From assembly GCA_026419785.1 (NCBI GenBank), contig JAODTK010004710.1, positions 124,001 to 188,000 of the forward strand: DNA of 64,000 nucleotides, in the 5' to 3' direction. Position numbers and translations under genes: made by a program. This stretch comes from Sclerodactyla briareus (lineage: Eukaryota; Echinodermata; Holothuroidea; Dendrochirotida; Sclerodactylidae). The notes under the pieces are model-generated. The model made no database searches and was not told the origin of the DNA. It worked only from the letters and a program-made list of their open reading frames with translations. Shown here in pieces: positions 37,307-49,380 of this stretch. How positions within the stretch are numbered: position 1 is the stretch's first letter; each line of letters begins with the position of its first letter.

Positions 37307-38263
37307 GTAAGTAAACTAGGCAAAGTAAGACAGAAAGTTAAGCTGACACACCAACATTATATTGGAGTATTATCCTTGATAGTGTTGTAACACATGACCT
37401 GGACTTTCGCCTCATATCCATACTCTCTGCACTCATATGCAACTACCCCCCGGTTTGGCTGTATCTTTGTAGTGCGACAAATAAATCGTTTGTTAATGTT
37501 TGAAAGAAATACATGGCCCGCTGTAACCTTGTCTTATATTTAAAGCCAAAATCTCCATGTTCCCGTGGTCGCGCCCACTTCTCGTTACGTCACAGGGAGT
37601 TCGCGCATGCAGAAGTACCTTGCATGATCTCCACTGTCGGAACAATCGTTGACGTTGGTCCTCCCGCAACAGCTCCAATCACTCAAAGTGACAGGATGAC
37701 GTCATAAATAAACCAATCAATCACAGAACAGATATGTCAGTATCGGTATCGTCTGCTCTAGCAGGGGACCTACCTCTCTTGTACCGGCTAAAATTCGTTC
37801 TGACGTAGAGATTTCCTCAATGTTACCCACGGGTGAAAGAGGGAACTATGAGGTGACTTGTGAAAGAGTAGACGTGCGCTTTATGTGGAAGTCCCCAGAG
37901 ATACGACTGGAGGTTTAGTGAACAGCAAAGTGGGTGTCAGCGTACCGTACTATATACTACGGATTGTGACAAGCAGAAGATTAGAGGTTAATGTTATGTG
38001 AAAAGCGAGTGTTGTCCTTCGAAGTGGGAAAAAAAAAAGCCATAAACACTCAGCTATTACTATTAAATATACCAGCTAGGAGTCAACATCGTTAACATGT
38101 CCGGTTTCAAAGACATTTTCAGTAGAACCATATGGAGGTTGTTTGTTTTCTTCCGCTCCAATATTTATAACTGTATTGATACAAGGTACCTTCAGAACCT
38201 TCAAAATTTATCTGCATGGAAATAGCTGTTCTAACAGCAGTTGGTGCCACTTGCACGCAGACA
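37307..38263 (+). other. Intron 5 of the large gene (first part); no gene seen
   Basis: Unique-looking DNA. A 61-codon minus-strand frame at 37493-37678 has no support. Confidence 0.35.
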
Positions 38264-38540
38264 TACGGAGCGCGAAACGTAACGGAATCATCAAAATTGG
38301 AACACCCATCAAAAAAAGAATCACCCATCGAAAACAGAATAAACCATCGAAAAAGAATCAACCCATCGAAAACGGAATCAAGCCTTCAAAGAATGAATCA
38401 CCCCAATTGAAAAGCGGAATCAGCCTATCCAAACAGAATCAGTACGTCATATGATACTCCATGACCGCCACTTAACAAAACCATCAAGAATGGAAACCGA
38501 CCATCAGGATTTGGAATCAATACGTCCCCCCCAAAACAGA
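38264..38540 (+). repeat. Left arm of a large inverted repeat
   Basis: Text from ACGGAGCGCGAAACGTAAC through a short-period block (cccatcgaaaacagaat, about 19 bp) to CAGTACGTCATATGATACTCC and ATCAAGAATGGAA is found as its reverse complement at 41010-41355. The internal short-period repeat is an imperfect minisatellite. Open frames here read Lys/Asn-rich and are repeat artefacts. Confidence 0.8.
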
Positions 38541-41009
38541 AACAGGGTGTCCAAACCGAAGTGAATGTTCAAGGAAAGCAAGAACGCAACCCTGGTAATG
38601 AGTCTTGTAGCAATATTGGTTTCCTCTTCCAAAATATGACGATGCACACTAACATTGCCAGTTTTTGCCATATTGGTTAGCACATTTTAGGAGTGTCTGG
38701 TTTGTGCTGTCGAGGCAAGGAGGATTACTACACCCTTTCAGTAGCTCTAGACCTAGATAAAATAGAATGAGTGTGAAGGAGGTGGAGGAGAGTAATGAGA
38801 GGGGGTGGGGAAAGTGTGTGTAATACAGTGAAGTAGAGGAGGGGTAGAGGTGGAGGAGAGGGATTGAGGCGCGATGCGAAAGAAGAATGTGAAGAAAAAG
38901 AAATGGTGAGATGAATGTGAGGAGAAGGGAAAGGGGTGGTATGGTGGTTGAAAGGGAGGTGTGAGGAAGTGTGTAAATTAGAGAGTGTTAAGGAGGTCAC
39001 GGTGGCGGAGATGGATGAGAGTGGGTTGGGATATGTAATAGAGTGAGTGTACTTAGTGGAGGTGTATGCTAAGAGAGGGTAATCAGCGATATAAGATTAA
39101 TAACAGTATCATAACACAATGACTGAGCATTCGTAGAGTGAACAACACTACATTACTTACCAATTGACTCTCCATTTAACAAAAAATTATGTCTGGAATG
39201 ACGATTACATAGAAAGACTCACGATTGGCCTATTTCGCACTCGAAACGAATTCCCTTTTCCACAACCCAGACCCCACCTTGGCCAAGTCATTACACAATC
39301 CAAATTCCCTTTCATATGGCAATGCTGGAGCTTTGGAGTTGAGCCTATGCAGTGCACAAGAGTGGCTCCAGCGGGTGGGAGCGTGGGAATGCCCCCCCCC
39401 CCCCTCGGTCGTCCGGAAGGAATTTTTTTTCCCATTTTGTCGGGTAGCCGCTAAATAGATATATGCGAAAAATTTACACCCTCGACGATGCCGATTGCCC
39501 CGACAGTAATATTATTCCAACTATATGCCTGGTGAAAATTCGTATATTACAGGTGAAAATACGACAACGCTCAGCCTCATCACTTATATCTTTTCTTCGC
39601 TTACATTTAGGATCATCTCATATACATCCACCTATGATCCTACAAACTATACAACCGTAGCATAGGCTGTACAAGTCTTATGGATATCTTTGGAATGTCC
39701 CTGAAGAGATCAATGTTACCATTCTGTTGTGGAGGGAAATCCTTCCCAAGAGTTAAGTCTACCACTGTTTCTGTTCTACCGACAGCACAGACAAAACAAC
39801 AAAACTAGAAATGCAGGTGTTGACGTCAGGGGGTAGGGTGAGACTAGAAAATCTTGATTAGTCCTGGACACTCCGGTCGGTGAACTCGCTCCCCCCCCCC
39901 CCCCCAACCCTCCGCCACCACTGACAGTGCAAGCACCGTGAATCGTGCAATACTGGCCTATTTGACACTTGGAGGACTTTACTACTTTGTTATACACATG
40001 TATCATCGAGTGATGCTGTATCCATTCTGTAATCTTTTCATACTTGCTGTACAACTACAAGCATTGAAAGTGGGAGAGTGTGGTTAATAATAACAGGTTA
40101 TATGCCTGGAATGTTGAATTATTACTCTTTTCTAGATGGATTAAGACGACCTAAAATACGTAATGAACTCAAAATCAGTGTATACTAATGGAGTCTGCGA
40201 TTTCTTTGGGTAAATGTCATGAACTAATCAGTACCACACATGGAATGGAATTTGTGCCTGTTAACCAGCTAAAATGGTTAAAATATAATGATTTTCCTGA
40301 TATAATGTCCCCGTTTATTCCTCAAAAAAGACCCTTGGTCTACACACTAAACACCAAAAACAACACCCAGAAACTGGTCAAATGCACACACTTTTCAACC
40401 GAACAAACAAACTAATCTTACTTAACTCATCGAGATATCAGTTTTTGGCTCGACTGACCGAATTAGGAAGAACAAGTGTCACTAGGCTATCTATTGTATG
40501 TCACACTTCCCTGACAGCCGGACATCCTTCGCGCTCCAACAGATACAATAAAGTTGAAGTTGTGCGATAAACACCTGACATACGTATAGATAAAAACGGG
40601 CTATCGCCCAGTCAGTCTTCATTTATAGAGCTAATTAAACACCATTAGAAAGGCGCTACTAAGAGCATGCTTACATGCCTCGCCTGAACCAATACAGTAG
40701 GAAAAGGAAACAAATCCCCTAATCGCCGAGTGGATCCGGATGCCATGTGATGACATTTCGATCCCCTTATAGACGTCTGTCTACCAACGCTAACCATTCA
40801 GACCGAACACTACTATTTCCTAATACCATTTTAAAATAACCATTTTAAAATAGAATTACAAGAGGGTAAGAAACCAAACATCTCCTCGCCTTACAGCCAA
40901 TCCAGACATTCCCAAAAAATATGCTATTAGCCCAAAGAACATGGCAAAAACATGCATTAGAGCTTGCATTCAGATCTTAGAATAAATCACCCTTCAGGGA
41001 ATCACTGCG
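38541..41009. other. DNA between the inverted-repeat arms; no gene seen
   Basis: Includes a purine-rich GAGG/GGTG stretch at 38760-39050 and C runs at 39391-39403 and 39889-39904. No transposase-like reading was found, so I cannot say whether the arms are the ends of a transposon. Confidence 0.4.
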
Positions 41010-41355
41010 CAGGGATGTGTCCCAAATCCTGATTGTCTGATTCCATTCTTGATGATTTGGTACACTCCGCGCACCAGGACTGCGCGAAGTGTATCAAACT
41101 GGCACGGCAAAATACAATGAAAATCCTGTCAAAGTAGAGGTCATGGAGTATCATATGACGTACTGATCTTGTTTGGATGGCTGATACCGCTTTTCAATGG
41201 GTTGTTCTTTCTTTGAAGGCTTGATGATTCTGTTTTCGAGGGTTGGTTCTTTTTTCGATTGGATTGATTCTGTTTTCGAGGGTTTTGATTCTTTTTCGAG
41301 GGGTTTTTAATTCAACTTTGAGATGTTTTCTGTTACGTTTCGCACTCCGTACAGA
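41010..41355 (-). repeat. Right arm of the large inverted repeat, with an inserted hairpin
   Basis: Reverse complement of 38264-38540. Relative to the left arm it carries an extra block of about 80 bp (about 41060-41145). That block includes a 31-base imperfect hairpin at 41062-41092: arms ACACTCCGCGC and GCGCGAAGTGT with one mismatch around a 9-base loop. Confidence 0.8.
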
Positions 41356-42754
41356 CGGCCTACATTCTGTGCGAGCTTTCTTTATCATTGGCCAGTCTTC
41401 CAGGCCGATTGACTTAAGTTCAAATTTGAAGTTTTTCATGTTGTCAAACCGTCATCAGGTCAGCAGGGAGAGATTCCTCCGAGATAGTTATGGGCAGGCC
41501 TACAGCGCGAATAGTTCGTAGCGTTTTTACAGGTCCTAATAAATGTCTCCTGTTCAAATTGGAGGAGATCACAGACAATGCCCGAAGTGGATTCAGGAGA
41601 GGATTCACAAACAGGGCGCAGGAGTTCATCCTGACGTCCCACTAACTAAACTAAACTAAACTAAACTAGCGGCCTTCCTGACGATTTATTCTTCGAGATT
41701 TGTCTAATCCTGTAAGTCTGCAACCGTATGTCTCTGGAGAGAAAACTTAAGGTGGTCTAATTTGAAGAGCAGTGAGTGATATTTTTTAAAGGACAACTGC
41801 AAGATTAAATTATAGGGAGGCTAATATAATAGCGGGATAAAAACGGAAACGTCAGTCCAAACCAAAAGTTCAGACGACTCAGTTACGGAGTAGTTAACAG
41901 TCCTTCGAAGATTGCGGCATGGTATTGCCAAGATGCGAAAAGCATCCCTCATTGAAATAATAAATGATGTCATACGTGCACAACTGCGAACATCTTTCTT
42001 TTCCATTGAATTCACACATCAATTTCACTCAAAAAGCATCAGTCTATGAGAGAGGATTGCTTGTAGTGGGTGGTAGGTGTTGAAGTTTACTTTGGTGAGG
42101 AAAAAACAAAAGAACTCTGCTAAAGTGACTTATTACAACAAAATGAAACAATGGAAACTATAACCTACTTGCCTGTGTTGCCCATGTTGTGAAGTCAGGC
42201 GCAATTGGGATTTTCCCATTTCTTGCATAAGGACCAAACTATGAAGGTCAAGAACTCCACATAGGAACATGTATTGAAATGGGTTTGGACCTATAGATAC
42301 AATTTCCATTGCACGATAACAACCATTTGTTGTATCAAGCCGGGATTGTCTTGAAGATGGTTAGACGGTAGAGGTGAAGTAAAGGTTAAACATGATTATT
42401 CAAAACAAGCCTAAATCGTCTTATGATGTCAGGCCATCATATCAAATTTTGGAGCATCTAGGAACACTGGATTGTAAATGTTGTAATCCGACTAATTGTT
42501 CGGGACAAAGGGTGCAGCTCGTCTTGACACCCTATTCTTTCTATTTTTTATATGTTTCAAATTGGATAAGTTATGGCTCATTTTGGTCGTGTGCCAACTT
42601 CACTCCAATACATAATGTATGATGTGATGCATGCATATTGCAGTGGCCAAAACCCACGTGGGGCAGAAAAGGGGGGTCAGACCCCCACCCCCCATGACCC
42701 AACATGACAGAAATTTCACACAGAAACGATTTTGTGGACAGAGTCGTAGATGTT
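41356..42754 (+). other. Intron 5 (middle part); no gene seen
   Basis: Contains a short (AAACT)n run at 41644-41670. No transposon landmark recognised. Confidence 0.35.
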
Positions 42755-42925
42755 TTGCAGCTGTTATTTAGCAAATAGGCAGGCAACATGTGTCTAGGAA
42801 CCCATGAATTGTACTTATTGTCCGGGGGGAGGGTGAGGTAATTTTTGAGGGCGCACTTCCCGTGGGTTCCGACCTCACCCCCCCCCCACACCCTCAAGAC
42901 AAATCTCTCGGTACGCGCCTGGCAT
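42755..42925 (+). repeat. Dispersed repeat, copy B (paired with 16305-16475)
   Basis: Direct-orientation relative of 16305-16475, sharing 'GAGGGCGCACTTCCC', 'GGGTTCCGACCTCA' and 'GACAAATCTCTCGGTA'. A C run is expanded here. Class unknown. Confidence 0.65.
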
Positions 42926-44789
42926 AGTGTCATTGTCTTTACTACACTTGTTACGACATGCATATGCACAATGGGTAAGCTATCAGTGTATTCTAGGCCG
43001 AGGAGTACGCCAAGACGCTCCACGTTGTTTAGACCTCAATTAACATTTAGATACGCAGAGTGCTTTTGAGTATGTCATCGGAACGGATGTTAGTGATCCT
43101 AATTTCATTTTAAACCTCCACTTCGTATTTCTTCACCCCTCATTTTAAACCCCAGGCGTACGCCCGGTAGTCACATGAAATATTAGAATTACCGAGAATA
43201 GCATGATCACAATCTCCAGATCTGCCACACCTGCTTCTAAATTGAGATGCCTAATTTGGCATGGTTGAATCGCACTCGTTCATTTTACAAAAACATCAAC
43301 ACAAAATAGAGGGCGTTTCCAAAACTCACCTGAAACAAAATTTATTAAAGCAAGACAATGATTTTCTGCCATCTTGGAGGACGATAAAATGTGAATTTTC
43401 TTATCCGTTGGGTATGGGCACTTGATTTTCACGTTCTGTGTGCTTGAGTTGAGAGGTAAATGATCAATTCACTTCAAAGTTTGCGGCTGGTTAGCCGTAT
43501 TTCGTTGATTTGCTCGTCGATTTGTAGTTCGCATTTGTCGACCACAACTGAGTCGTGTTGCTTTAGGATCCCCATGCTAACAATACATTCAAGTAACGTT
43601 AGGCTGACTAACCAGTATCGACTGCTACTCGAGCGTCATACTGGCCCTACGCCTGGCTTACCAAGATTCATGACAGTGTGTACACTGTTAGTTAACAATG
43701 CGTAACCCAGTGTAAAAAACAACTAGCTCACTCATGATAAGGTTAAACCTTGCCTTGAAGTCATAGTCACTACATGTTGGGACCCTCATCAACCATGCCC
43801 CCCCAGCCAAGTGGTTATCATGGATTATCCGTGCATCGCGTGTAAGCACAGTAAGCCTAGGCTTAGGCTGCGATGATAAACAATGAAAGGCTTTCGCTAA
43901 ACTATTTTTACAGTGAAATACCTGTTTTCGTGTGTCTGCGGTATGTGTGCAAAGAAAAAAATTTGCTTATTCACAAAAGTTGTTTGAAACTATTGAAGCT
44001 ATCATGCCAAATGATGGGCTACTGGTAGGATACATAAAATGCTCTGAAATTGAAAGTGATATTTGAGTGTTCAAGAAAAACTGTCATGACTTTTGAAAAC
44101 ACTACACACTTTCACCTGTGTCGTCACAATTTGTGATGATTTGTTAATGTTTAACGTAGGTTTGCGGTTAGCGACTCAACGTATGACATGGCAGCAGCGA
44201 CAGCACAAAAGGGAAACCTTCACCGTAACATGTATTGCTCTATCAGCAGGGTAAGTGCATGGTACTCAAGTCTGCCTATCCCCTCCAATCCCGTCGTGGA
44301 CTCTTGCAGGGAGCGGAAAATGGAAAACTCATTAGGAGCCATAGACTGTCGATGTTCTACGCTTGGTTGAATAGGGGTGATTACGTTATCTGGGTAACAA
44401 CGGGGAATATGATTAAGAGCCATATAAAGGTCTGTTTCTTAGATCAGTATCATATAGTGGAGGTTGAGCAGGTATAGTATTCTTGATTACCATGAACATC
44501 AGCTGTGAAGGGTTGGCTCATTGGAGGCTCTTGACCGCCTTATACTAATTACACTGGTGACACTTAAAAAAGGAGAAATTCAACTCTAACATGTGTGTTG
44601 TATATATTGGCAGTGTAAAGTGGATGTAGGCCCAAGTCAGGGCTACAAATGAAAAACGCCCCCACATTGGAGCGGGGCAACAACGAAAGAATAAAATGTC
44701 GTGTTCCTGCATGAAGTTCATACTGTAGTGTGCTTTCGTCAGATATGAAAAAACCTGCCAACAACTAGAACGATGCAGCTTCATGACAC
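42926..44789 (+). other. Intron 5 (late part); no gene seen
   Basis: Mixed sequence with a TAAGCCTAGGCTTAGGCTG-like word near 43851. No exon or element called. Confidence 0.3.
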
Positions 44790-45230
44790 TCTCACCAGTT
44801 CCATATTCGAAACTGCGGGTTCATTCTCAAAAAATTACCCCTGTTGATCGCCTATCATAGTACAAAAAAACATAGTTGCAGAAATCACAGAGATTGAACG
44901 TACCCCGCAAATATGTGTTGTTACTCTGCATTAAACCAACTCGGAAAGGAACCTGACTAGACAATGTTTTTCTGATTGTGACTCTAGAACAACCTTTAAA
45001 AATGGGTGCCAACATTTCTTATGGACTCATTGGCTTCTGAAACAGCTGATGTGAGGTAAACCCAGTTGGTGGTACAGAATGTGGTTTTTTTTAAGGCATT
45101 TAATAATATTCTTGTCCATGTATTATAAAGGGGGACAAATTGAATATCACACAATTTTACCATTCCGGATATTGGTTTGCAATCCCAGACAAACACAGAA
45201 TTTCCAGAACCCCATATTAAATGGAACCTG
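44790..45230 (-). mobile_element. Possible Penelope-like element fragment
   Basis: Minus-strand reading in two overlapping frames gives IQFVPLYNTWTRILLNALKK, then KTLSSQVPFRVGLM and RGTFNLCDFCNYV. The order (a FVxxYN-type segment, a basic TLxxxLVxS-type segment, then a G-F-x-C-x-x-C knuckle) resembles the region between reverse transcriptase and GIY-YIG endonuclease in Penelope-like retroelements. No catalytic motif is present, so the match is weak. Against it, the stretch is short and lies just upstream of exon 6. Confidence 0.25.
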
Positions 45231-45477
45231 AGTGAGCATGAAAAACAAATGTATTTCGACTGAGAGTGAGAATTTCCAACTCTGCACTAAAATTATTGTT
45301 GTGACTACACCTAAACTGTTTGTCTGGCTGCAGTCTGCATTTTCCTTCTTAGTACAAGATCGATTGGGCGTCTACTTAGAGGAGTTGATGTGAATGACAA
45401 TGTCAGGTTTTTTAACAATGAAGTGAAACTGGGTGTGTGCTTCAAATTCCTCTTTTGTCCCTTCTCCTCTCCCGCAG

Positions 45478-47862
45478 GAGGATGCCTCTGAGTGGCTACC
45501 ATGGACCACCCATACCTTGTCAGTAAGCCTCCGGTCAGGACAGCCGGGGTAATCGCACCCCTCCACTCATCGCAGGAACCAGGGCACCATGCTCGGCCAG
45601 GGGAATTGGCCACCGTCTCAACTACGAGCAGGCTATCAAACAGGCCGCTATAAACCAAGGATCACCCAGGTCACCCGACTCCCCCACCTACCTCACCTCC
45701 TCCGAAGCATCACGGCATGTGACCTCAGAGGCCCTAGATAGGACTGATACGTCAAAGTTACCCAGGTATATTAGTCTTATCCAGCCCTCTTGCAAGGTCG
45801 TTTTCACGGCTACATTAATGGTACGCTGGACCCGCCTCCCTGAGTTAACCCTTCCCAACCCACCGACGCGAAGTACCAACATCCACCTAGTCCCCAACTG
45901 GACACACCCCTAGCAGTTTGAGGGACGATCGTCTCTTACGTGTCGACGGGGGCCACTCACAATAGCCAACCATTCCTGCCAGTTTCCTACGTGAAAACCT
46001 GCCCCCTCCTGGCTATCTGTTCAGCAAACAGCCCCCTAGTCTCCCTATCCACCAAGCGGTTCTAGACTCCCCATTTTCACCAGAGTCCCCCTCTGATAAT
46101 GGTCCAGGTGATGGAGGACCTGACCCCTGCACAAGGTCTCTCCATATGTACCGCTAACGATGCCTTCACTTATTCTGGTCTGTGTTTCTCCAAGCAGGTC
46201 ATAAGCCATAGCAGTCTTCCCCCCGGCAGATATCTCCACACTCTCCAGCATCCTCTTCCCCAGATCTGGATCCAAAATTTGGAACAATGCCAGAATTGTT
46301 TTTTTGGCAGCAACCCATCCCCAATAAACTGGGCCAGTCCCCACCTACCTATGCCCTCCAGCTACCCCTACGTGTTCTCCAAGCAAAACTGACTGGGGCA
46401 ATCTCGCACCTAGCACCTGTACAGACTTGTTTCTCATGAAGTTCATCAGAACCTATCCCAGCAACTGAGACAAGAGGCGGCTCACATCCAAATGATTCAG
46501 TCTCTCCCCGGTTTGCCATTGCAGCAGCCATCGTCGCACATACCCCACTCTTCTGATTACGTAGTAGAAGCGAGTAGCCAGATAAAAGTCACCACCAACA
46601 GTTCTACCCAGGTGCATTACGGGATCGGCAGAATCCCTCCGAGGGGACCCATTCCCGGCAAATCAAATCCGAACTCTTCCTATGCAGTCTCAAGTGTGCC
46701 CTCTGGGTACCCTGCTGGTCACAGCCTCCCTGACCCAAAGCTGTTTTACCCAAGTCTCAACTTTCCTCTGAGAATCACCGGGCGTCATACGGCCAGATCA
46801 GCTGAGTCACTCTGTAACGTCAGACATCAACACCTTGAGCAATAATCAGCCACATCCACGACTTTTCTACCATCCCCAGTCTCCTTAACCAAGCTTCCAG
46901 TGAATTCTTGCACCAACAGCGGGGTGGCCATACCTGTAATTCTCCCGATGGCATGATTACGAACCAGCACGACTTGCTCGGTCATTGGTTTCGAACGCAA
47001 ACCAACCCACTGACCTGTCCCATGTTCACCCTAGTCCTAGTGCGGACAATGATTTGACCATGGAAAATAGAGGGCAGTCCTCTCTTGTTTTGCCTGGCAG
47101 AGTGTCAGATGGCTCTGACATCATCTCGAGATAGGACCTCCCCAGAACAGAGCTGTCACGGGCTGCCACAAGAGGCCCTGTCATACTCGGATCATCCGCA
47201 GGCCGACACAAATCTGAGGAACGTTCCACAAGAGGAGAGAAGGTGCAGATAAATCTTTGAGGAAGGCATTGGGACTGTACGCATCAGGGCTTCAGAGGCG
47301 AGCAGGAGTCCATTGATCACATGGACGAGGATGAGGAAGTGGACATCTGAGACTGATTCAGATGAGCCAGGCGATGTTCTCCCATCAGCCAGCAAAGATA
47401 GCACGTATGGCCAGCCGGGCAACTCAATCACACCCTGGGAGCAAATAGTCGATGTAGCTGCAACAAGGCGAGAGGAGGCTATAGAAAATGGTGCTGGAAG
47501 TACAATGCGAGAGTCGGGCATTGAATCCGGTACAGAAAGGCCAGCAGGCAGGTCGCAAGAGCACCTTGACATGGAGGCGAGGGAGTGTCTTTGGAGACCT
47601 GTCGCAGATGGAAATAGCAGCGTGGTTGCAACAGGAGACAGAGGTTTGTCCCTGTATCTCAAGAGTCCAGGAAAGGGTCCGGTCAGGCCTCACAACCAGG
47701 AAAGAGGAATATCTCTCTCACTGTAGATAACGCTGGCCAGAGCTACTGGCGGAGAGTGGCTTTGATGGTGACCATTCACGATTTGCAGAGTTTTCTCTTG
47801 AGCTTCTACAAGTCACACAAAAAGTGCTCCGAGATGCGTCCAGGGGGTTCGAACGACTTCAG
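45478..47862 (+). CDS. Exon 6 of the large gene: long Pro/Ser/Gln-rich region
   Basis: A strong acceptor (CTTCTCCTCTCCCGCAG, ending 45477) and a perfect donor (CTTCAG|GTAAGT at 47862/47863) bound about 2.4 kb of GC-rich coding-like text. Entry phase 2 fits exon 5: RMPLSGYHGPPIP, then NYEQAIKQAAINQGSPRSPD and SEASRHVTSEALDRTDTSK. Later readings include SFLRENLPPPGYLFSKQPPS, LRQEAAHIQMIQSLPGLPLQ and ETDSDEPGDVLPSASKDS. The last 36 codons are clean: SGFDGDHSRFAEFSLELLQV to ASRGFERLQ. At least six frame changes or stops interrupt it. It may therefore be one exon with sequencing indels, a decayed exon, or several exons whose internal splice sites I missed. The composition suggests a disordered activation- or scaffold-type region. 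Confidence 0.5.
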
Positions 47863-48857
47863 GTAAGTCGTGATTAACAGTACCTATTCTTTTATGTGAA
47901 ATTTTTGAGTGAATCTGACTCATAGCTGGAAGGGTGCAGTAATGATTCCTGTTGGGTAAGACCTACGGATATTGTTGGATGCATAGCAACCAATGATGAA
48001 GCAAATCCAGGGCCTTCATCATTGGGCAAAGCAAATGTTCCTCTATTCTAACTAGAAGGGTAACAAATGAGGTGTCAACCCGATCTGAACATTTTGACAA
48101 ATATGGTAGCAATCTAGACATAGACAGCGTTGAGTTTGTTTCAACAAGATGTAGATCAATAATGACTACATGGTAATTTCTTCTGCCCATTTTCTTGGGT
48201 AGGTGCCACTTGAGCAGAAAGACAGATATATACATTCACAAGATACATAAATAAATTTTTTCTCTCATATCTTGCAAGGTTCTTGTATTCAGGTCCTAAA
48301 CAGACAGTTAATGCGTTATTCAGGATTTTCAGAAGAATATATTTTTGGTTACCTTTGTATTAAAAATGGTCCATGCCCCCACCCCCTCCTCCATGATGTT
48401 GCGACGTTAAGTGTTTCCCATTTTCATGTTTGAGCTGTTGATATCATGTCAGAGGTTTTAATTTCCTTATTGCAATGAATCAAGATTTTTTAGTACCATG
48501 TTGATGGATTTATTTCAATTTTATATACTTCCCCACTTTTGTCATCATTGTAACCTCAGCTTGAAGAGTGTCTCTTCTCTCCTTATGTCCTAACTACTGT
48601 ACTTCCCTCATTCCATACAGTGGGTCCTCAGATGCACAGGGTCAGATCCACTGTGGCTGCTCATGTCATGGGTAGTACTAAGTGTATATTAAGCGGAGCC
48701 GCATCAGTGACTCTCTGCAAACAAACATTCCAGTTCAAATTTCAGCAGTCCCTGACGTGTCTCTCTAGGTGTCTGTACTTGCAGTGGCGAGGTCTTGGTC
48801 TTCACTTCATGGTTTTGCTGAAGAAGTGGAATTTCTGGGGTTTGCGGTTTGTTTCAG
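47863..48857 (+). other. Intron 6 of the large gene
   Basis: Bounded by GTAAGT and a T-rich acceptor (GGTTTGTTTCAG). A possible small extra exon at 48621-48671 (51 bp, phase-neutral) was seen but not called. Otherwise nothing. Confidence 0.45.
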
Positions 48858-48989
48858 GATATTCGCATTAAGTCTTGTCAGTCCCCTATGAGCAGTCACG
48901 TTGTACTTACATCTTCCACTCCTGGTTTAGAGAAAGTGGTGGATCCTGGGTCTACTGATCATCCTTTCGGATGGGGACTAGTTATAATG
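48858..48989 (+). CDS. Exon 7 of the large gene
   Basis: The acceptor TTTGTTTCAG ends at 48857 and the donor ATG|GTAAGG starts at 48990. The 132 bp are fully open in phase 0, which is the exit phase of exon 6. They encode 44 residues: DIRIKSCQSPMSSHVVLTSS, then TPGLEKVVDPGSTDHPFGWG and LVIM. No domain is recognised. Phase agreement and good splice sites support it; the short length limits certainty. The 25 bp minisatellite begins about 25 bp past the donor. Confidence 0.5.
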
Positions 48990-49014
48990 GTAAGGTAATC
49001 ATCCCGTGCTCCAA

Positions 49015-49380
49015 ATGGTTAGCCTCCAGTGCCCCACAATAGTGATCCAACCAGTGCCCCACAATAGTGATCCAACCAGTGCCCCACAATAGTAATCCAT
49101 TCAGTGTCCCCACAATAGTAATTAATTTGATGCCCCCACAATAATAATCCATCCAGTGTCCCACAATGCCCAGTGATCCTTCAGGTGCCCCCACAATAGT
49201 AATCCACCCCAGTGCCCCCACAATTCAAGCCATCCCATGTCATTACAGTGGTCATCCCATTCAGCGCCCTACCACAGTAACTCAAAATAGTACTCCATCC
49301 AATGCCCTCACAAAGGTAATCCATCCAGTTCCCACACTAGTAATTCATTCAATGCTCTCACAATAGTAATCCATCCAGAG
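49015..49380 (+). repeat. 25 bp minisatellite, block 1
   Basis: The unit CCAGTGCCCCACAATAGTGATCCAA is repeated about 14 times, with the first three copies nearly identical (49027-49100) and later copies diverging. A single-unit or short relative lies at 62033-62075, and another long block is at 51340-51720. Confidence 0.9.

Noticed and set aside
47192..47693. Minus-strand open frames of 89 and 156 codons over exon 6
   Set aside because: The plus-strand reading joins to a clean 36-codon end with a perfect donor; the minus-strand frames are shadows.
48621..48671. Possible 17-codon exon between exons 6 and 7
   Set aside because: It is phase-neutral with a fair acceptor (CCATACAG), but the donor is weak and the reading is uninformative. 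Exons 6 and 7 already join in phase without it.
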